22,844 bases of DNA from HGM11367 sp964600435 (GCA_964600435.1 CAZRJB010000012.1:1-22844); one strand, 5' to 3'; counted from the stretch's first letter, positions 1 through 6,962 are shown. Notes: generated by a model not told the origin, from the letters alone. Numbers and translations are program-made.

Positions 1-359
1 AAGATATTGTTGAAGAAATCAAAACAAAAACAGTTGTAGAAATCAACGAACTTGTTAAAATGTTAGAAGAAGAATTTGGCGTTAGCGCTGCTGCTGCAGT
101 TGTTGCTGGCCCAGCAAATGCTCAAGGAGCTGCTGCTGCAGAAGAAAAAACTGAATTTACAGTTGCATTAAAAGAAGTTGGAGCAAACAAAATTGCTGTT
201 ATTAAAGCAGTTAGAGAAATCACTGGCCTTGGCCTTTCAGAAGCAAAAGCTTTGGTTGATGGCGCTCCATCTACAATTAAAGAAAACGTTCCAACAGAAC
301 AAGCAAAAGAATTTGAAGCAAAACTTAAAGAAGCTGGCGCTACAGTAGAACTTAAGTAA
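1..359 (+). CDS. rplL: 50S ribosomal protein L7/L12 (5'-truncated by window edge)
   Basis: The frame is open from base 3 to the TAA stop, so the window begins inside the gene and the ATG at position 60 is an internal methionine. About 118 residues are visible, against roughly 120-125 for the family, so only the first few are missing. The N-terminal dimerisation helices (EFGVSAAAAVV), an Ala/Gly-rich hinge and the C-terminal globular domain with the conserved GLGLSEAKALVDGAP segment are all present. L7/L12 forms the mobile stalk of the large ribosomal subunit that recruits and stimulates translation GTPases. It normally follows rplJ and precedes rpoB. Here a strong terminator and a convergent proB follow instead, so the usual rplJL-rpoBC continuation is absent. 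Identification is secure. Confidence 0.97.
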   Translation, partial: DIVEEIKTKTVVEINELVKMLEEEFGVSAAAAVVAGPANAQGAAAAEEKTEFTVALKEVGANKIAVIKAVREITGLGLSEAKALVDGAPSTIKENVPTEQAKEFEAKLKEAGATVELK

Positions 360-417
360 TCATAAAAAAAATATTAATAAAGTTTGTATATTAAATTTCA
401 CTAGTTTTATAGTGTAT

Positions 418-458
418 AAAAAAGAATTAAAGCAGAAAAATGTTTTAATTCTTTTTTT
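418..458 (+). terminator. Intrinsic terminator after rplL
   Basis: A perfect 11-bp stem (AAAGAATTAAA at 421-431 pairing with 444-454) with a 12-nt loop is followed by a run of T. It lies about 60 bp after the rplL stop and ends the ribosomal protein transcript. Confidence 0.88.
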
Positions 459-661
459 GTTCTTTGTTAACAATGATTGTCAAATTATTTTGAAATGGTT
501 TTAATATTGTTAAGTCTTTCTCTCCTTAGCCTAGATTACGGAGAGATTGTTGAATATATGTAATATCCTATTTTTAAATCTTTCAAAATTTTTGAATTTG
601 TAAGCATTTTGTTTTAGCACTTTTATCTTGTTGTTTTTGAATTTTAAAACTTAAACAAATT
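459..661. other. Spacer between convergent rplL and proB
   Basis: No gene is visible. The only structure is a 7-bp inverted repeat TCTCTCC/GGAGAGA (519-525 and 540-546) with a 14-nt interior that is GC-richer than its surroundings. It has no T-run on either side, so it is not an obvious terminator for proB. Confidence 0.5.
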
Positions 662-1459
662 CTAAAACTTTTTTGCTTTTATGTATGTTCCAACAGGTTT
701 GTTGTTTAAAATTTTTTTAAGAACATGAATGTCTTGACTATTTGCAATAACACAATCAATTCCAGCATTGGTTGCATCAATGCAAGCCTTAATTTTGGTT
801 GTTATTCCACCTGTTCCTAGTTCAGATTTATTGCTTGTGCTTTGTACTTTTTCTAAGTCAGAAACATTGGTTACAACATCAATTTTTGTTGCATTGCTAA
901 ACTGTTTAGGGTCTTTATCGAAAATGCCGTCAATATCACTTAAAAGAATCAATAAATCGGCATCAACCAACCTTGCAACAATTGAAGAAAGATTATCATT
1001 GTCACCAAGTTTTATTTCATCAACAGAAATAACATCATTTTCATTTATGATTGGAACAACACCCATTTTTAAAATTTGGTTTATACAATTTTTGGTGTTT
1101 GTGTACATTTGCTCGTGGTCTATAACATATTTGGTTAAAAGCAGTTGACCAATTGAATATCCATAGTTTGCAAAACATTTGTTATATATGTCCATTAAAC
1201 TATTTTGACCAATGCTTGCAAGAGCCTGTTTATGTGCTAAATCATTAGGTTTTTTATCTATGTTAAGTTTTGCCATTCCAGAAGCAATTGCACCAGAACT
1301 AACCAAAATAACTTCAATTCCACTATTCATTATGTCTGCAATTTCAATTGCCAACCTATCTATTCTGTCAATGTTAATTTTATGAGTTTTAGAATATGTT
1401 AAACTGCTTGAACCAATTTTAACAACAACTCTTTTAACGTTTGAAAAATCTCTTTCCAT
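662..1459 (-). CDS. proB: Glutamate 5-kinase (no PUA domain)
   Basis: This is an amino-acid-kinase fold enzyme of 265 residues that phosphorylates the gamma-carboxyl of L-glutamate with ATP, the first step of proline synthesis in the cytoplasm. Visible motifs are KIGSSSL near residue 14, VSSGAIASG at 53-61, INEND at 138-142, LGDNDNLS at 151-158, SDIDGIFDKDP at 174-184 and GTGGITTKIKA at 215-225. These are the ATP and substrate-binding signatures of ProB. The length fits the catalytic domain alone; the C-terminal PUA domain of the longer (about 370-residue) enzymes is absent. The start is fixed by AAAGGA about 10 nt upstream and by a promoter just before it. No proA lies next to it, so the second pathway step must be encoded elsewhere. 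Confidence 0.93.
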   Translation of the reverse strand: MERDFSNVKRVVVKIGSSSLTYSKTHKINIDRIDRLAIEIADIMNSGIEVILVSSGAIASGMAKLNIDKKPNDLAHKQALASIGQNSLMDIYNKCFANYGYSIGQLLLTKYVIDHEQMYTNTKNCINQILKMGVVPIINENDVISVDEIKLGDNDNLSSIVARLVDADLLILLSDIDGIFDKDPKQFSNATKIDVVTNVSDLEKVQSTSNKSELGTGGITTKIKACIDATNAGIDCVIANSQDIHVLKKILNNKPVGTYIKAKKF

Positions 1460-1483
1460 TTTATGTCCTTTTATAATAAATAT

Positions 1484-1511
1484 ATTCTATCATAAAAAAA
1501 ATAAATTTCAA
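1484..1511 (-). promoter_or_regulatory. proB promoter
   Basis: On the minus strand TTGAAA (1506-1511) and TAGAAT (1484-1489) are separated by 16 bp. TATG one base before the -10 box gives an extended -10. The start site would fall about 20 nt before the proB ATG. Confidence 0.7.
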
Positions 1512-1554
1512 TCAATTTTGCGTTAAAAAATGTTTTATGTTTAAAAATTTATTG

Positions 1555-1991
1555 CAAACATATTTATATATATATTTTATTAATTAGATATTATTATTAA
1601 TAATATAGAATGTGTAAAAGTGCATTAGTATAAAAAAATACAATATATTGTATAAAACAATTCTAAAAATCACATAATATTGTTATTTTTAATGTGTATA
1701 ACTCTGTGGATTATTACTGCAGACTTATACACATTTCCACATTATGTGATAAATTTATATTTTTTTTGACATTTTTTTACAATCACAAAAATTGAAATTT
1801 AAAAAAAATAATTGATTATTTGAGTTTTAAAAAAACTTATCCACAAATTAACATTAATGTGAATAAAGTTGTTAACATATATACAGTTTTTTTATTGTAA
1901 GTTGCAAGCAAAAATCTAGAAAGAGACGTTTGCTTGCAAATGATGTATATACAATTTGTAACAAACAAGAATGTAAAAGTTTTAATTTGAC
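1555..1991. other. oriC: Candidate chromosomal replication origin (oriC) with DnaA boxes
   Basis: This gene-free spacer holds four exact matches to TTATNCACA: 1693-1701 (minus), 1725-1733 (plus), 1837-1845 (plus, TTATCCACA) and 1858-1866 (minus). One-mismatch sites lie at 1611-1619 and 1705-1713. An almost pure A/T stretch (about 1555-1610, alternating TAT/ATA/TTA) next to the cluster is a plausible unwinding element. A perfect 11-bp inverted repeat (TTGCAAGCAAA at 1902-1912, its complement at 1929-1939) closes the right end. The box density and the nearness of dnaA support an origin; DNA unwinding itself is inferred. The spacer separates the divergent-looking left and right gene groups, but comF reads toward it. 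Confidence 0.72.
1902..1939. repeat. 11-bp perfect inverted repeat at right edge of origin-like spacer
   Basis: The arms TTGCAAGCAAA and TTTGCTTGCAA are separated by 16 nt. Neither strand has a T-run after the stem, so it is unlikely to be a simple terminator for comF. A protein-binding site or a cruciform is possible. Confidence 0.6.
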
Positions 1992-2723
1992 TTATGTGTT
2001 AATATTTGTATATTCTTCTGTTAAAATTGTATGTGCTGATGTTACACCATAAACCGCTTTAGCACCAGCATCTTTTAATGTTTTTGCACACTCGGTTATT
2101 GTTGCACCGGTTGTGTAAACATCGTCAATTAAAACAATTATTTTATCTTTAACCAATTTCTTGTTTATTACTTTAAAAGCACCAACCATGTTTTTGCGTC
2201 TTTCGCCGTAATTTAAATTTGTTTGAGTTGGTGTTTCTTTTATTCGTTTGATAATGTTAAAGTTGGTTGGTTTGTTTATATGATTAGCAAAGTGTGTTGC
2301 AAGAAGTTCAGATTGGTTATAGCCACGTTGTTTTAATCTTTTGTCGCACAGTGGAACGCAAGTTATTAAGTCACATGGCAAAATTTCTTTTTCAAAAGCA
2401 ACTGCCATAAATTTTGAAAGACTTTTAGAATAATATTTTTTGTTGCTATATTTTAAGTTTAGCACAAATTTTTTAACTATGCCGTCATATTCAAAAGGAG
2501 AAATTATTTTATCACAATAAAATTTTTTACCTTTGCAATGCAAACAATAATTTCCGCTTGGAATTGGATTGCCACAGTGCAAGCAAAGATTTCCCGATAA
2601 AAACACAAGAAGTTTCTTGCATGTGTCACAAATTAAAAAGTCATCATCAAAAATTTCTTTGCTACAATTTATACATGAAAATCCTGAAGGAAATACAATG
2701 TTTGATATTCTTTTAAAATTCAT
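1992..2723 (-). CDS. comF: ComF family phosphoribosyltransferase-like protein
   Basis: The protein has 243 residues, the usual size for ComF/GntX. Its N-terminus carries four CxxC pairs (17-20, 32-35, 47-50, 60-63), fitting the double zinc ribbon of the family. The C-terminal half is a type I phosphoribosyltransferase domain with the PRPP-binding signature VLIDDVYTTGAT at 197-208. In naturally competent bacteria ComF helps move single-stranded DNA inward with the ComFA helicase, but comFA is not adjacent here and the family is also present in non-competent species. Transformation is therefore only a possible role. No Shine-Dalgarno sequence precedes the ATG; an extended -10 box sits six bases before it, so the mRNA may be leaderless. 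Confidence 0.87.
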   Translation of the reverse strand: MNFKRISNIVFPSGFSCINCSKEIFDDDFLICDTCKKLLVFLSGNLCLHCGNPIPSGNYCLHCKGKKFYCDKIISPFEYDGIVKKFVLNLKYSNKKYYSKSLSKFMAVAFEKEILPCDLITCVPLCDKRLKQRGYNQSELLATHFANHINKPTNFNIIKRIKETPTQTNLNYGERRKNMVGAFKVINKKLVKDKIIVLIDDVYTTGATITECAKTLKDAGAKAVYGVTSAHTILTEEYTNINT

Positions 2724-2729
2724 GCAAAC

Positions 2730-2740
2730 ATTTTAGCATA
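2730..2740 (-). promoter_or_regulatory. Extended -10 promoter of comF
   Basis: On the minus strand TATGC precedes TAAAAT (2730-2735), an extended -10 of the Gram-positive TRTGN type, with only six bases to the ATG. No -35 box is seen at normal spacing. The predicted start site coincides with the start codon. Confidence 0.5.
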
Positions 2741-2764
2741 TTTTTTGACAATAGAAAATAAAAA
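2736..2764 (+). promoter_or_regulatory. Possible sigma-E-like promoter of yabP
   Basis: GCATATT (2736-2742) matches the sigma-E -35 consensus KMATATT. With a 14-bp spacer it is followed by AATAAAAA (2757-2764), which matches CATACAMT at five of eight positions. A sigma-A-type TTGACA at 2745-2750 is an alternative. Sigma-E control of yabP is known in Bacillus; here it is only a weak sequence match. Confidence 0.35.
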
Positions 2765-2796
2765 TAAATAAAAACATAAAAAAATAAGGAGAACAC

Positions 2797-3057
2797 ATGT
2801 CTGAACAAAAACAATCCATTCTTTTAGAAAATCAAAATTATTTAAAAATTTGTGGAGTAGAAAATGTTGTTAATTTAACAGAAAACGATGTTGTTATGGT
2901 TGTAAGTGGTGAAGTTTTGTTGGTTAAAGGTGAAAACTTAAAGGCAGAAAAGCTATCAGTTGAAACGGGTGAACTTGTTTTGACTGGTAAGGTTTTTAGT
3001 TTAAAGTTTGACGTTAAAAAAGAAAAACAGGGACTTTTTAAAAGGATTTTTAAATAG
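2797..3057 (+). CDS. yabP: Sporulation protein YabP
   Basis: An 86-residue protein of the YabP/YqfC family, cytoplasmic by sequence, with the alternating beta-rich pattern and a basic tail (GLFKRIFK) typical of the family. It begins 12 bp after a strong AAGGAGA ribosome binding site. Its last base is the first base of the yabQ start codon, so the two are translationally coupled. In Bacillus subtilis yabP and yabQ precede divIC, and YabP acts in the mother cell during spore coat and cortex formation. The same three-gene order here is the main support for the call, because the protein itself is short. It implies that the organism or its recent ancestors formed endospores. Confidence 0.83.
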   Translation: MSEQKQSILLENQNYLKICGVENVVNLTENDVVMVVSGEVLLVKGENLKAEKLSVETGELVLTGKVFSLKFDVKKEKQGLFKRIFK

Positions 3058-3431
3058 TGTTGTATGAAACTTTAAACCAGTCCAATTTGTTGTTGATTTT
3101 TGTTTTGTGTGGATTGGTTGCAGGTGGTATTTTTGATGTTGCTAACTTTGTTAAGTTTTTGTTTGCTAACAAAAAAATTGCAAATATTGTTTTAGATTTT
3201 GTTGCCACTAGTTTGTGTGTGATTTTGGTTTTTGTTGTTAATGTTTGTTTTAATTATGGAAGTGTTAGATTGTTTCCTTTTGCCGTTTTTTTTGCATTTT
3301 TTTGCTTGGAAAGATTTACACTTGGAAAAATTATTGCAAAAATATATTGTGTATGCTATAATCATTTAACAAAATTAAAGAAAAAAATTTGGAGAAAGAT
3401 TGAAAATGCAAAAACAAACAAAAACCATTAA
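3057..3431 (+). CDS. yabQ: Spore cortex biosynthesis membrane protein YabQ
   Basis: A 124-residue protein with three predicted membrane helices (about residues 10-30, 43-63 and 70-90) and a basic cytoplasmic C-terminus. The start is GTG overlapping the yabP stop (TAGTG), with AAAGGA 11 bp upstream. YabQ localises to the forespore outer membrane and is needed for cortex synthesis in Bacillus. Family membership is judged from size, topology and position between yabP and divIC; the sequence has no catalytic motif. Its 3' end overlaps the start of the next gene by 26-32 bp, consistent with one transcript. Confidence 0.75.
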   Translation: MLYETLNQSNLLLIFVLCGLVAGGIFDVANFVKFLFANKKIANIVLDFVATSLCVILVFVVNVCFNYGSVRLFPFAVFFAFFCLERFTLGKIIAKIYCVCYNHLTKLKKKIWRKIENAKTNKNH

Positions 3432-3681
3432 ATTTATGCTTTCATTTCTAATTTTAATTCCGTTAGTGTTGTTTAGTGTTGGAATTGTTCAAACTTTTGT
3501 TTTAAAGTCCAGACAAAATCAACTTAACCAAACAAACTATAACTTGGAACAATCAATTGAAAAAGAAAAAAATCTTCAAGAAGAATCTGAATATAAAAGT
3601 TCTGAAGAATATATAAAAGAATATCAAAAATACTTTAACAACAAAAGTGAAAATAATGACAAAAATTTAGTTAATAAATAA
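3406..3681 (+). CDS. divIC: Septum formation protein of the DivIC/FtsB family
   Basis: A short bitopic protein: a basic cytoplasmic start, one membrane helix (about FMLSFLILIPLVLFSVGIV) and an extracytoplasmic coiled coil rich in Q, E, N and K. This is the DivIC/FtsB/FtsL layout. In the divisome it pairs with FtsL and FtsQ/DivIB at the septum. I chose the ATG at 3406 (91 residues); a TTG at 3400 lies closer to GGAG (3391-3394) and would add two residues. The gene overlaps the end of yabQ and closes the operon at a strong terminator. The usual short conserved motif after the coiled coil is weak here, so the family call leans on synteny with yabP-yabQ. Confidence 0.7.
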   Translation: MQKQTKTIKFMLSFLILIPLVLFSVGIVQTFVLKSRQNQLNQTNYNLEQSIEKEKNLQEESEYKSSEEYIKEYQKYFNNKSENNDKNLVNK

Positions 3682-3719
3682 AAACTGCTAAAATAATTAA
3701 GTTTTTTAGCAGTTTTTTA
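3681..3719. terminator. Bidirectional terminator between divIC and dnaA
   Basis: A stem of about 13 bp (AAAACTGCTAAAA against TTTTTAGCAGTTTT) is flanked by A/T tracts on both sides. It sits exactly between the convergent stops of divIC and dnaA and can serve both. Confidence 0.9.
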
Positions 3720-3720
3720 T

Positions 3721-5079
3721 TTACTCTTTTATTTTTGCTTTTAAGTCGTTAACAATTGCAGATAGTTTGTTATCTTTTTTAATTTGTTCACTAATTTTGT
3801 CACGCGAGTGCATGATTGTTGTGTGATCTCTTGCACCAAAAATTTTACCAATTGAAACTAATGGAATTCCTAACAAATCATCAATTAAATATATTGCTAT
3901 CATTCTTGGTTCAACAATTTCTTTGTTTCTCTTTTTTCCAGTTATTTCATTTTCTGTTATTCCAAAATATTCACATACTTTTTTAACAATGTTTTCAGGA
4001 GTTATTTTTTCTTGTTTTTCAAACATATCTTCTTTAAATGCTTCTTTGGCATCTTCCATGCTTGCAGATTTTTTACCCATTAATGTTGCAAAGAAAAACA
4101 CTTTAGAAAGCATGCCTTCCATTTCTCTAATGTTTGTGAAAGGTTTTTCGGCAATAAAGTTTAAAACTTCATCATCTAAATAAAACTTTTCTAGTTGTGC
4201 TTTCTTTTTTAAAATTGCCATTCTTGTTTCAAAATCTGGAATTTGCATATCTTGAATTAAACCACAAGAAAACCTTGTTTTTAATCTGTCTTCAACGTCA
4301 ATTTCAGATGGAGAACGGTCAGAAGTTATAATTATTTGTTTGTTATTTTGATAAAGGTCATTAAATGTGTGAAAAAATTCTTCCTTTGTTGCATTTTTGT
4401 TTGCAATAAATTGAATGTCGTCAATCATTAAAACATCAACATTTCTATACTTTTCTCTAAATTCAAAAATCGCTTTGTCTTTTCCACCTTCAGTAACACC
4501 AAGTGACTCAATATATTCATTCATAAACTGTTCACATGTTACACACTTAATTTTTAAGTTTGGATTGTATTCAGTTAAGTAGTTTCCAATTGCATGCATA
4601 AGATGTGTTTTTCCAAGTCCAACACCACTGTAAATAAACAATGGGTTAAATTTTGAACCCGGATTTTCTGCAACTGCATGTGCAGCAGCATAACAAAATT
4701 GATTGCTTTTTCCAACAACAAAATTATTAAAAGTGTACTTTTCGTTAAACTGAGGCCTTTCGGTTGGTTCTTGCTCTTCTTCTTGTGTTGGTTCTTGTTT
4801 TTGTGTTTGTGCTAAATATTCATCTGTTTCATCTTTATCTAAAATTTCATATGTAATATATTCGCCAAAAACTTCTCTAATGCAGTCTGCCAATTGTTTA
4901 GAATTGTTTTTTAAAATTTGTTTTTTTGCTGACGTGCTAGATGCAGACAAAATAAGAACTTCTCCGTTTTTTAAATCGAGTGGTTCAAGTTTTGAAATCC
5001 ATAAATCAAATGTTATTGCAGAAACCAAGTTTTGCATTTTTAATAAAACTTTTTGCCATATTTCTTCTAACTCTTGCAT
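3721..5079 (-). CDS. dnaA: Chromosomal replication initiator protein DnaA
   Basis: A 452-residue DnaA with all four domains. Domain I (about 1-85) begins LEEIWQKVL; domain II (about 86-112) is a Q/E/P-rich linker. The AAA+ domain III has Walker A GVGLGKTH (152-159), Walker B VLMIDDIQ (216-223) and ITSDR (251-255). Domain IV carries the signature GARDHTTIMHS (415-425), which reads the DnaA box. It binds TTATNCACA sites at the origin and opens DNA. AAGGGG lies just before the ATG. dnaN does not follow; dnaA is a single-gene unit running convergently into divIC. The cluster of DnaA boxes is not upstream of the gene but about 1.9 kb beyond its 3' end. Confidence 0.98.
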   Translation of the reverse strand: MQELEEIWQKVLLKMQNLVSAITFDLWISKLEPLDLKNGEVLILSASSTSAKKQILKNNSKQLADCIREVFGEYITYEILDKDETDEYLAQTQKQEPTQEEEQEPTERPQFNEKYTFNNFVVGKSNQFCYAAAHAVAENPGSKFNPLFIYSGVGLGKTHLMHAIGNYLTEYNPNLKIKCVTCEQFMNEYIESLGVTEGGKDKAIFEFREKYRNVDVLMIDDIQFIANKNATKEEFFHTFNDLYQNNKQIIITSDRSPSEIDVEDRLKTRFSCGLIQDMQIPDFETRMAILKKKAQLEKFYLDDEVLNFIAEKPFTNIREMEGMLSKVFFFATLMGKKSASMEDAKEAFKEDMFEKQEKITPENIVKKVCEYFGITENEITGKKRNKEIVEPRMIAIYLIDDLLGIPLVSIGKIFGARDHTTIMHSRDKISEQIKKDNKLSAIVNDLKAKIKE

Positions 5080-5119
5080 GTGTACCCCTTTTTGATGTTG
5101 TTTATCTTAATGCTTTATC

Positions 5120-5148
5120 ATTTTATATTGAAAAAAGAAAAAAGTCAA
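5120..5148 (-). promoter_or_regulatory. dnaA promoter
   Basis: On the minus strand TTGACT (5143-5148) and TAAAAT (5120-5125) are 17 bp apart, about 40 bp upstream of the dnaA ATG. I found no TTATNCACA box in this upstream region, so classical autoregulation by DnaA is not evident. Confidence 0.8.
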
Positions 5149-5302
5149 TTAAACATTGTTACAATATTTGTGATAGTTTTAAATAAGAATAAAAATCATA
5201 TCATTATTATGTGATGTTTAATTGCTATTTAACAGAATAATAACAATGTGGTTTTATGATAAAACTTTTTTTAGATTTATATTTAACAAGTTTTGTACCA
5301 AT

Positions 5303-5361
5303 AAAAAAAATGCCAACAATGAAGTTGAACCATTAGGGTCAATTCCATAAGTGGCACTTTT
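5303..5361 (-). terminator. Probable terminator after the four-helix membrane protein gene
   Basis: On the minus strand TGCCA pairs with TGGCA across a 36-nt interior that can itself fold (TTGACC against GGTTCAA). Eight T follow at 5303-5310. The outer stem is short with A/T extension, so confidence is moderate. Confidence 0.5.
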
Positions 5362-5374
5362 TTATTTAATATAT

Positions 5375-5854
5375 TTATTTCTTTTTGTTAAGTACTAATG
5401 ATGTAACACCACATGCACATGCCAAAACACCAACAACAAGGTTAAGCCAAGTACCAACACCAGGACCATAATAATCCATGTGTGAAGAAATCCCAATTTC
5501 GCCACCTAAAGTAGTCAATGAAATAAACCCAACAATTGCGCAAACGGCAAAAATTGCTAATCCAATTACAGTAACAATATTAGAATTAAATTTTAATTTA
5601 AGAACTTTTAAATTGTTTAACAATAATAAAAATGACCAAACAATTAACAAAATTGCAACAACAATTAAAACAATTGTAAATATTTTGTAGATTACTGCTG
5701 ATGTTATTTCGCTTACATCTTCTTTAAGTAAATTAAAACCAGAAATAGATTCTGATAAACTGCTTTGTCTCATTGTTAAACCTGCTAAAAACAAGAAAAC
5801 AATTCCAAAAACACCTGCAACTGCTGAACTAATCATTCCTAACCATTTTTTCAT
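5375..5854 (-). CDS. Four-helix membrane protein, unknown function
   Basis: A 159-residue protein with four predicted membrane helices (about 8-27, 57-80, 92-113 and 134-155), a short extracytoplasmic loop after the first helix and a basic KKK C-terminus. I recognise no family and see no catalytic residues. A very strong AAAGGAGG ribosome binding site precedes the ATG. The promoter upstream is good (see the promoter entry), so the gene is likely well expressed as a single-gene unit. It lies between dnaA and the initiator tRNA, but nothing in the sequence links it to replication or translation. The first helix resembles a signal anchor (MKKWLGMISSAVAGVFGIVFL), so a secreted-then-anchored alternative cannot be excluded. 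Confidence 0.75.
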   Translation of the reverse strand: MKKWLGMISSAVAGVFGIVFLFLAGLTMRQSSLSESISGFNLLKEDVSEITSAVIYKIFTIVLIVVAILLIVWSFLLLLNNLKVLKLKFNSNIVTVIGLAIFAVCAIVGFISLTTLGGEIGISSHMDYYGPGVGTWLNLVVGVLACACGVTSLVLNKKK

Positions 5855-5886
5855 GTTTTTTTCCTCCTTTTATAAATTCAATTTTA

Positions 5887-5915
5887 TGTATAACAATTAT
5901 TTGTCTAAAAGTCAA
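5887..5915 (-). promoter_or_regulatory. Promoter of the four-helix membrane protein gene
   Basis: On the minus strand TTGACT (5910-5915), a 17-bp spacer and TATACA (5887-5892), with TG one base before the -10. The plus-strand sequence TTTGTCTAA at 5900-5908 inside the spacer is one base off the 0A-box consensus TTTGTCRAA. Confidence 0.72.
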
Positions 5916-6205
5916 ATTTTTTTATCAAAATATGTAATTTATTGTAAAAACCTTGTTTTGCATGTGTATTATATATGATACAAATGTAAAACTTGTTCTA
6001 CTTTTTTAATCAAAATTATAGGTTTATAAAGTCAATAATTTTAAAATTGTCACTGGTTTTGTTTTCAAAAAAAAATGCTTTTTTTTTCTTTGAATTGCGA
6101 ATGAATTGGATAAATTATGATTGTGTGTTGTTGTAATGAAAAAATGTAATTTTTGGTCTATTTATTAAAAATATTAAATAAAAAAATATTTTTTTAAGAT
6201 AGGTG
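5916..6205. other. AT-rich spacer with no visible gene
   Basis: Long A and T runs only; no ORF with a ribosome binding site and no strong inverted repeat was seen before the tRNA promoter. Confidence 0.5.
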
Positions 6206-6234
6206 TTGACAAAAGCATTTGTTTTGAATATAAT
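6206..6234 (+). promoter_or_regulatory. Consensus promoter of the initiator tRNA gene
   Basis: TTGACA (6206-6211), a 17-bp spacer and TATAAT (6229-6234): a perfect match to the housekeeping consensus, 19 bp before the tRNA 5' end. Confidence 0.93.
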
Positions 6235-6253
6235 ATAAAAGTAACATGAATAT

Positions 6254-6330
6254 CGCGGGGTAGAGCAGCTCGGAAGCTCGTCGGGCTCATAACCCGAAGG
6301 TCAGTGGTTCAAATCCGCTCCCCGCAACCA
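6254..6330 (+). tRNA. Initiator tRNA-fMet (CAU)
   Basis: A 77-nt cloverleaf with anticodon CAT at 6288-6290. Initiator features are the unpaired C1-A72 position at the acceptor end (5' CGCGGGG against CCCCGCA) and the three consecutive G-C pairs of the anticodon stem (TCGGG/CCCGA). The T arm is AGTGG-TTCAAAT-CCGCT, and CCA is encoded. It delivers formylmethionine to start translation. It stands alone under its own promoter and terminator. Confidence 0.97.
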
Positions 6331-6331
6331 G

Positions 6332-6358
6332 TAAAAGCACCCAAATATGGGTGCTTTT
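6332..6358 (+). terminator. Terminator of the initiator tRNA gene
   Basis: AAAAGCACCC pairs with GGGTGCTTTT around a six-base loop and ends in T. Its 3' arm is part of the 55 bases repeated beyond the assembly gap. Confidence 0.88.
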
Positions 6359-6402
6359 TTACGTAAGAAAGGATTTGAAACACAAGACCTCTAAGAAAGA
6401 GC

Positions 6403-6502
6403 NNNNNNNNNNNNNNNNNNNNNNNNNNNNNNNNNNNNNNNNNNNNNNNNNNNNNNNNNNNNNNNNNNNNNNNNNNNNNNNNNNNNNNNNNNNNNNNNNN
6501 NN
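6403..6502. other. Assembly gap (100 N) with duplicated edges
   Basis: Exactly 100 N. The 55 bases before it (6348-6402) and after it (6503-6557) are identical, which points to two contigs overlapping by an assembly word rather than to missing DNA. Confidence 0.95.
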
Positions 6503-6593
6503 TGGGTGCTTTTTTACGTAAGAAAGGATTTGAAACACAAGACCTCTAAGAAAGAGCGAAGCGATTGATTGGTTGTTGTTAAAAAAAATTAGT

Positions 6594-6722
6594 TGATTTA
6601 AATTTTAATTGCGACAAAAAAATGTTATGAAAAAAGTGATTTTTTCGCTTAAATGTTTAGTACCATACCAACAAAAGGAAAAAATCACCATGAAAAATTT
6701 ATTACACATCAAAAAAATTTAA
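6594..6722 (+). repeat. Direct repeat R1, left copy, with remnant ORF start
   Basis: About 130 bp aligning with 8162-8297 with scattered mismatches. It contains an imperfect hairpin (GCGA...TCGC ends, 6606-6643) and a ribosome binding site AAAAGG before an ATG at 6690 that opens only ten codons (MKNLLHIKKI). It breaks off right where the 75-residue gene ends. It looks like the 5' end of a decayed mobile-element gene. Confidence 0.75.
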
Positions 6723-6725
6723 TCA

Positions 6726-6953
6726 TTACATTTTTGAAATTTCAAAGAAAATACTCATTGCTTCTTGTTTTGAATATTGTAAATCTCTTAATATTTTATA
6801 CATTTCATTAAAAGCAAGCTTTTTAAAACCTTCTTCATCTAATAGAATATCCATTATTATATTTTGAAGTTGGATTTTTTGTGTATCCTTTTCAATCATA
6901 TATTTATTTAACAATTCTATGTTTCTTGATTTAAGGTCATCAAGTATTTTCAT
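6726..6953 (-). CDS. 75-residue hypothetical protein, partner of the transglutaminase-like gene
   Basis: A small, soluble, predicted all-helical protein with no membrane segment or cysteine. I do not recognise a family. Its ribosome binding site AGGAGA overlaps the TAG stop of the upstream gene and only nine bases separate the two frames, so translation is almost certainly coupled. Helix-rich composition, size and second position in a two-gene operon would fit a regulatory or inhibitory partner of the enzyme-like first gene, but that is inference from arrangement alone. Its 3' end is two or three bases from the remnant ORF of repeat R1. Confidence 0.7.
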   Translation of the reverse strand: MKILDDLKSRNIELLNKYMIEKDTQKIQLQNIIMDILLDEEGFKKLAFNEMYKILRDLQYSKQEAMSIFFEISKM

Positions 6954-6962
6954 TTTATTCTC

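Noticed and set aside
519..546. Hairpin as a terminator for proB
   Set aside because: It is more than 100 bp after the proB stop and has no T-run in the right direction.
768..1148. Open frame antisense to proB
   Set aside because: It is a shadow of proB, with no ribosome binding site and no recognisable protein.
5080..5374. Origin directly upstream of dnaA
   Set aside because: No exact TTATNCACA site was found here; the boxes cluster at 1690-1870 instead.
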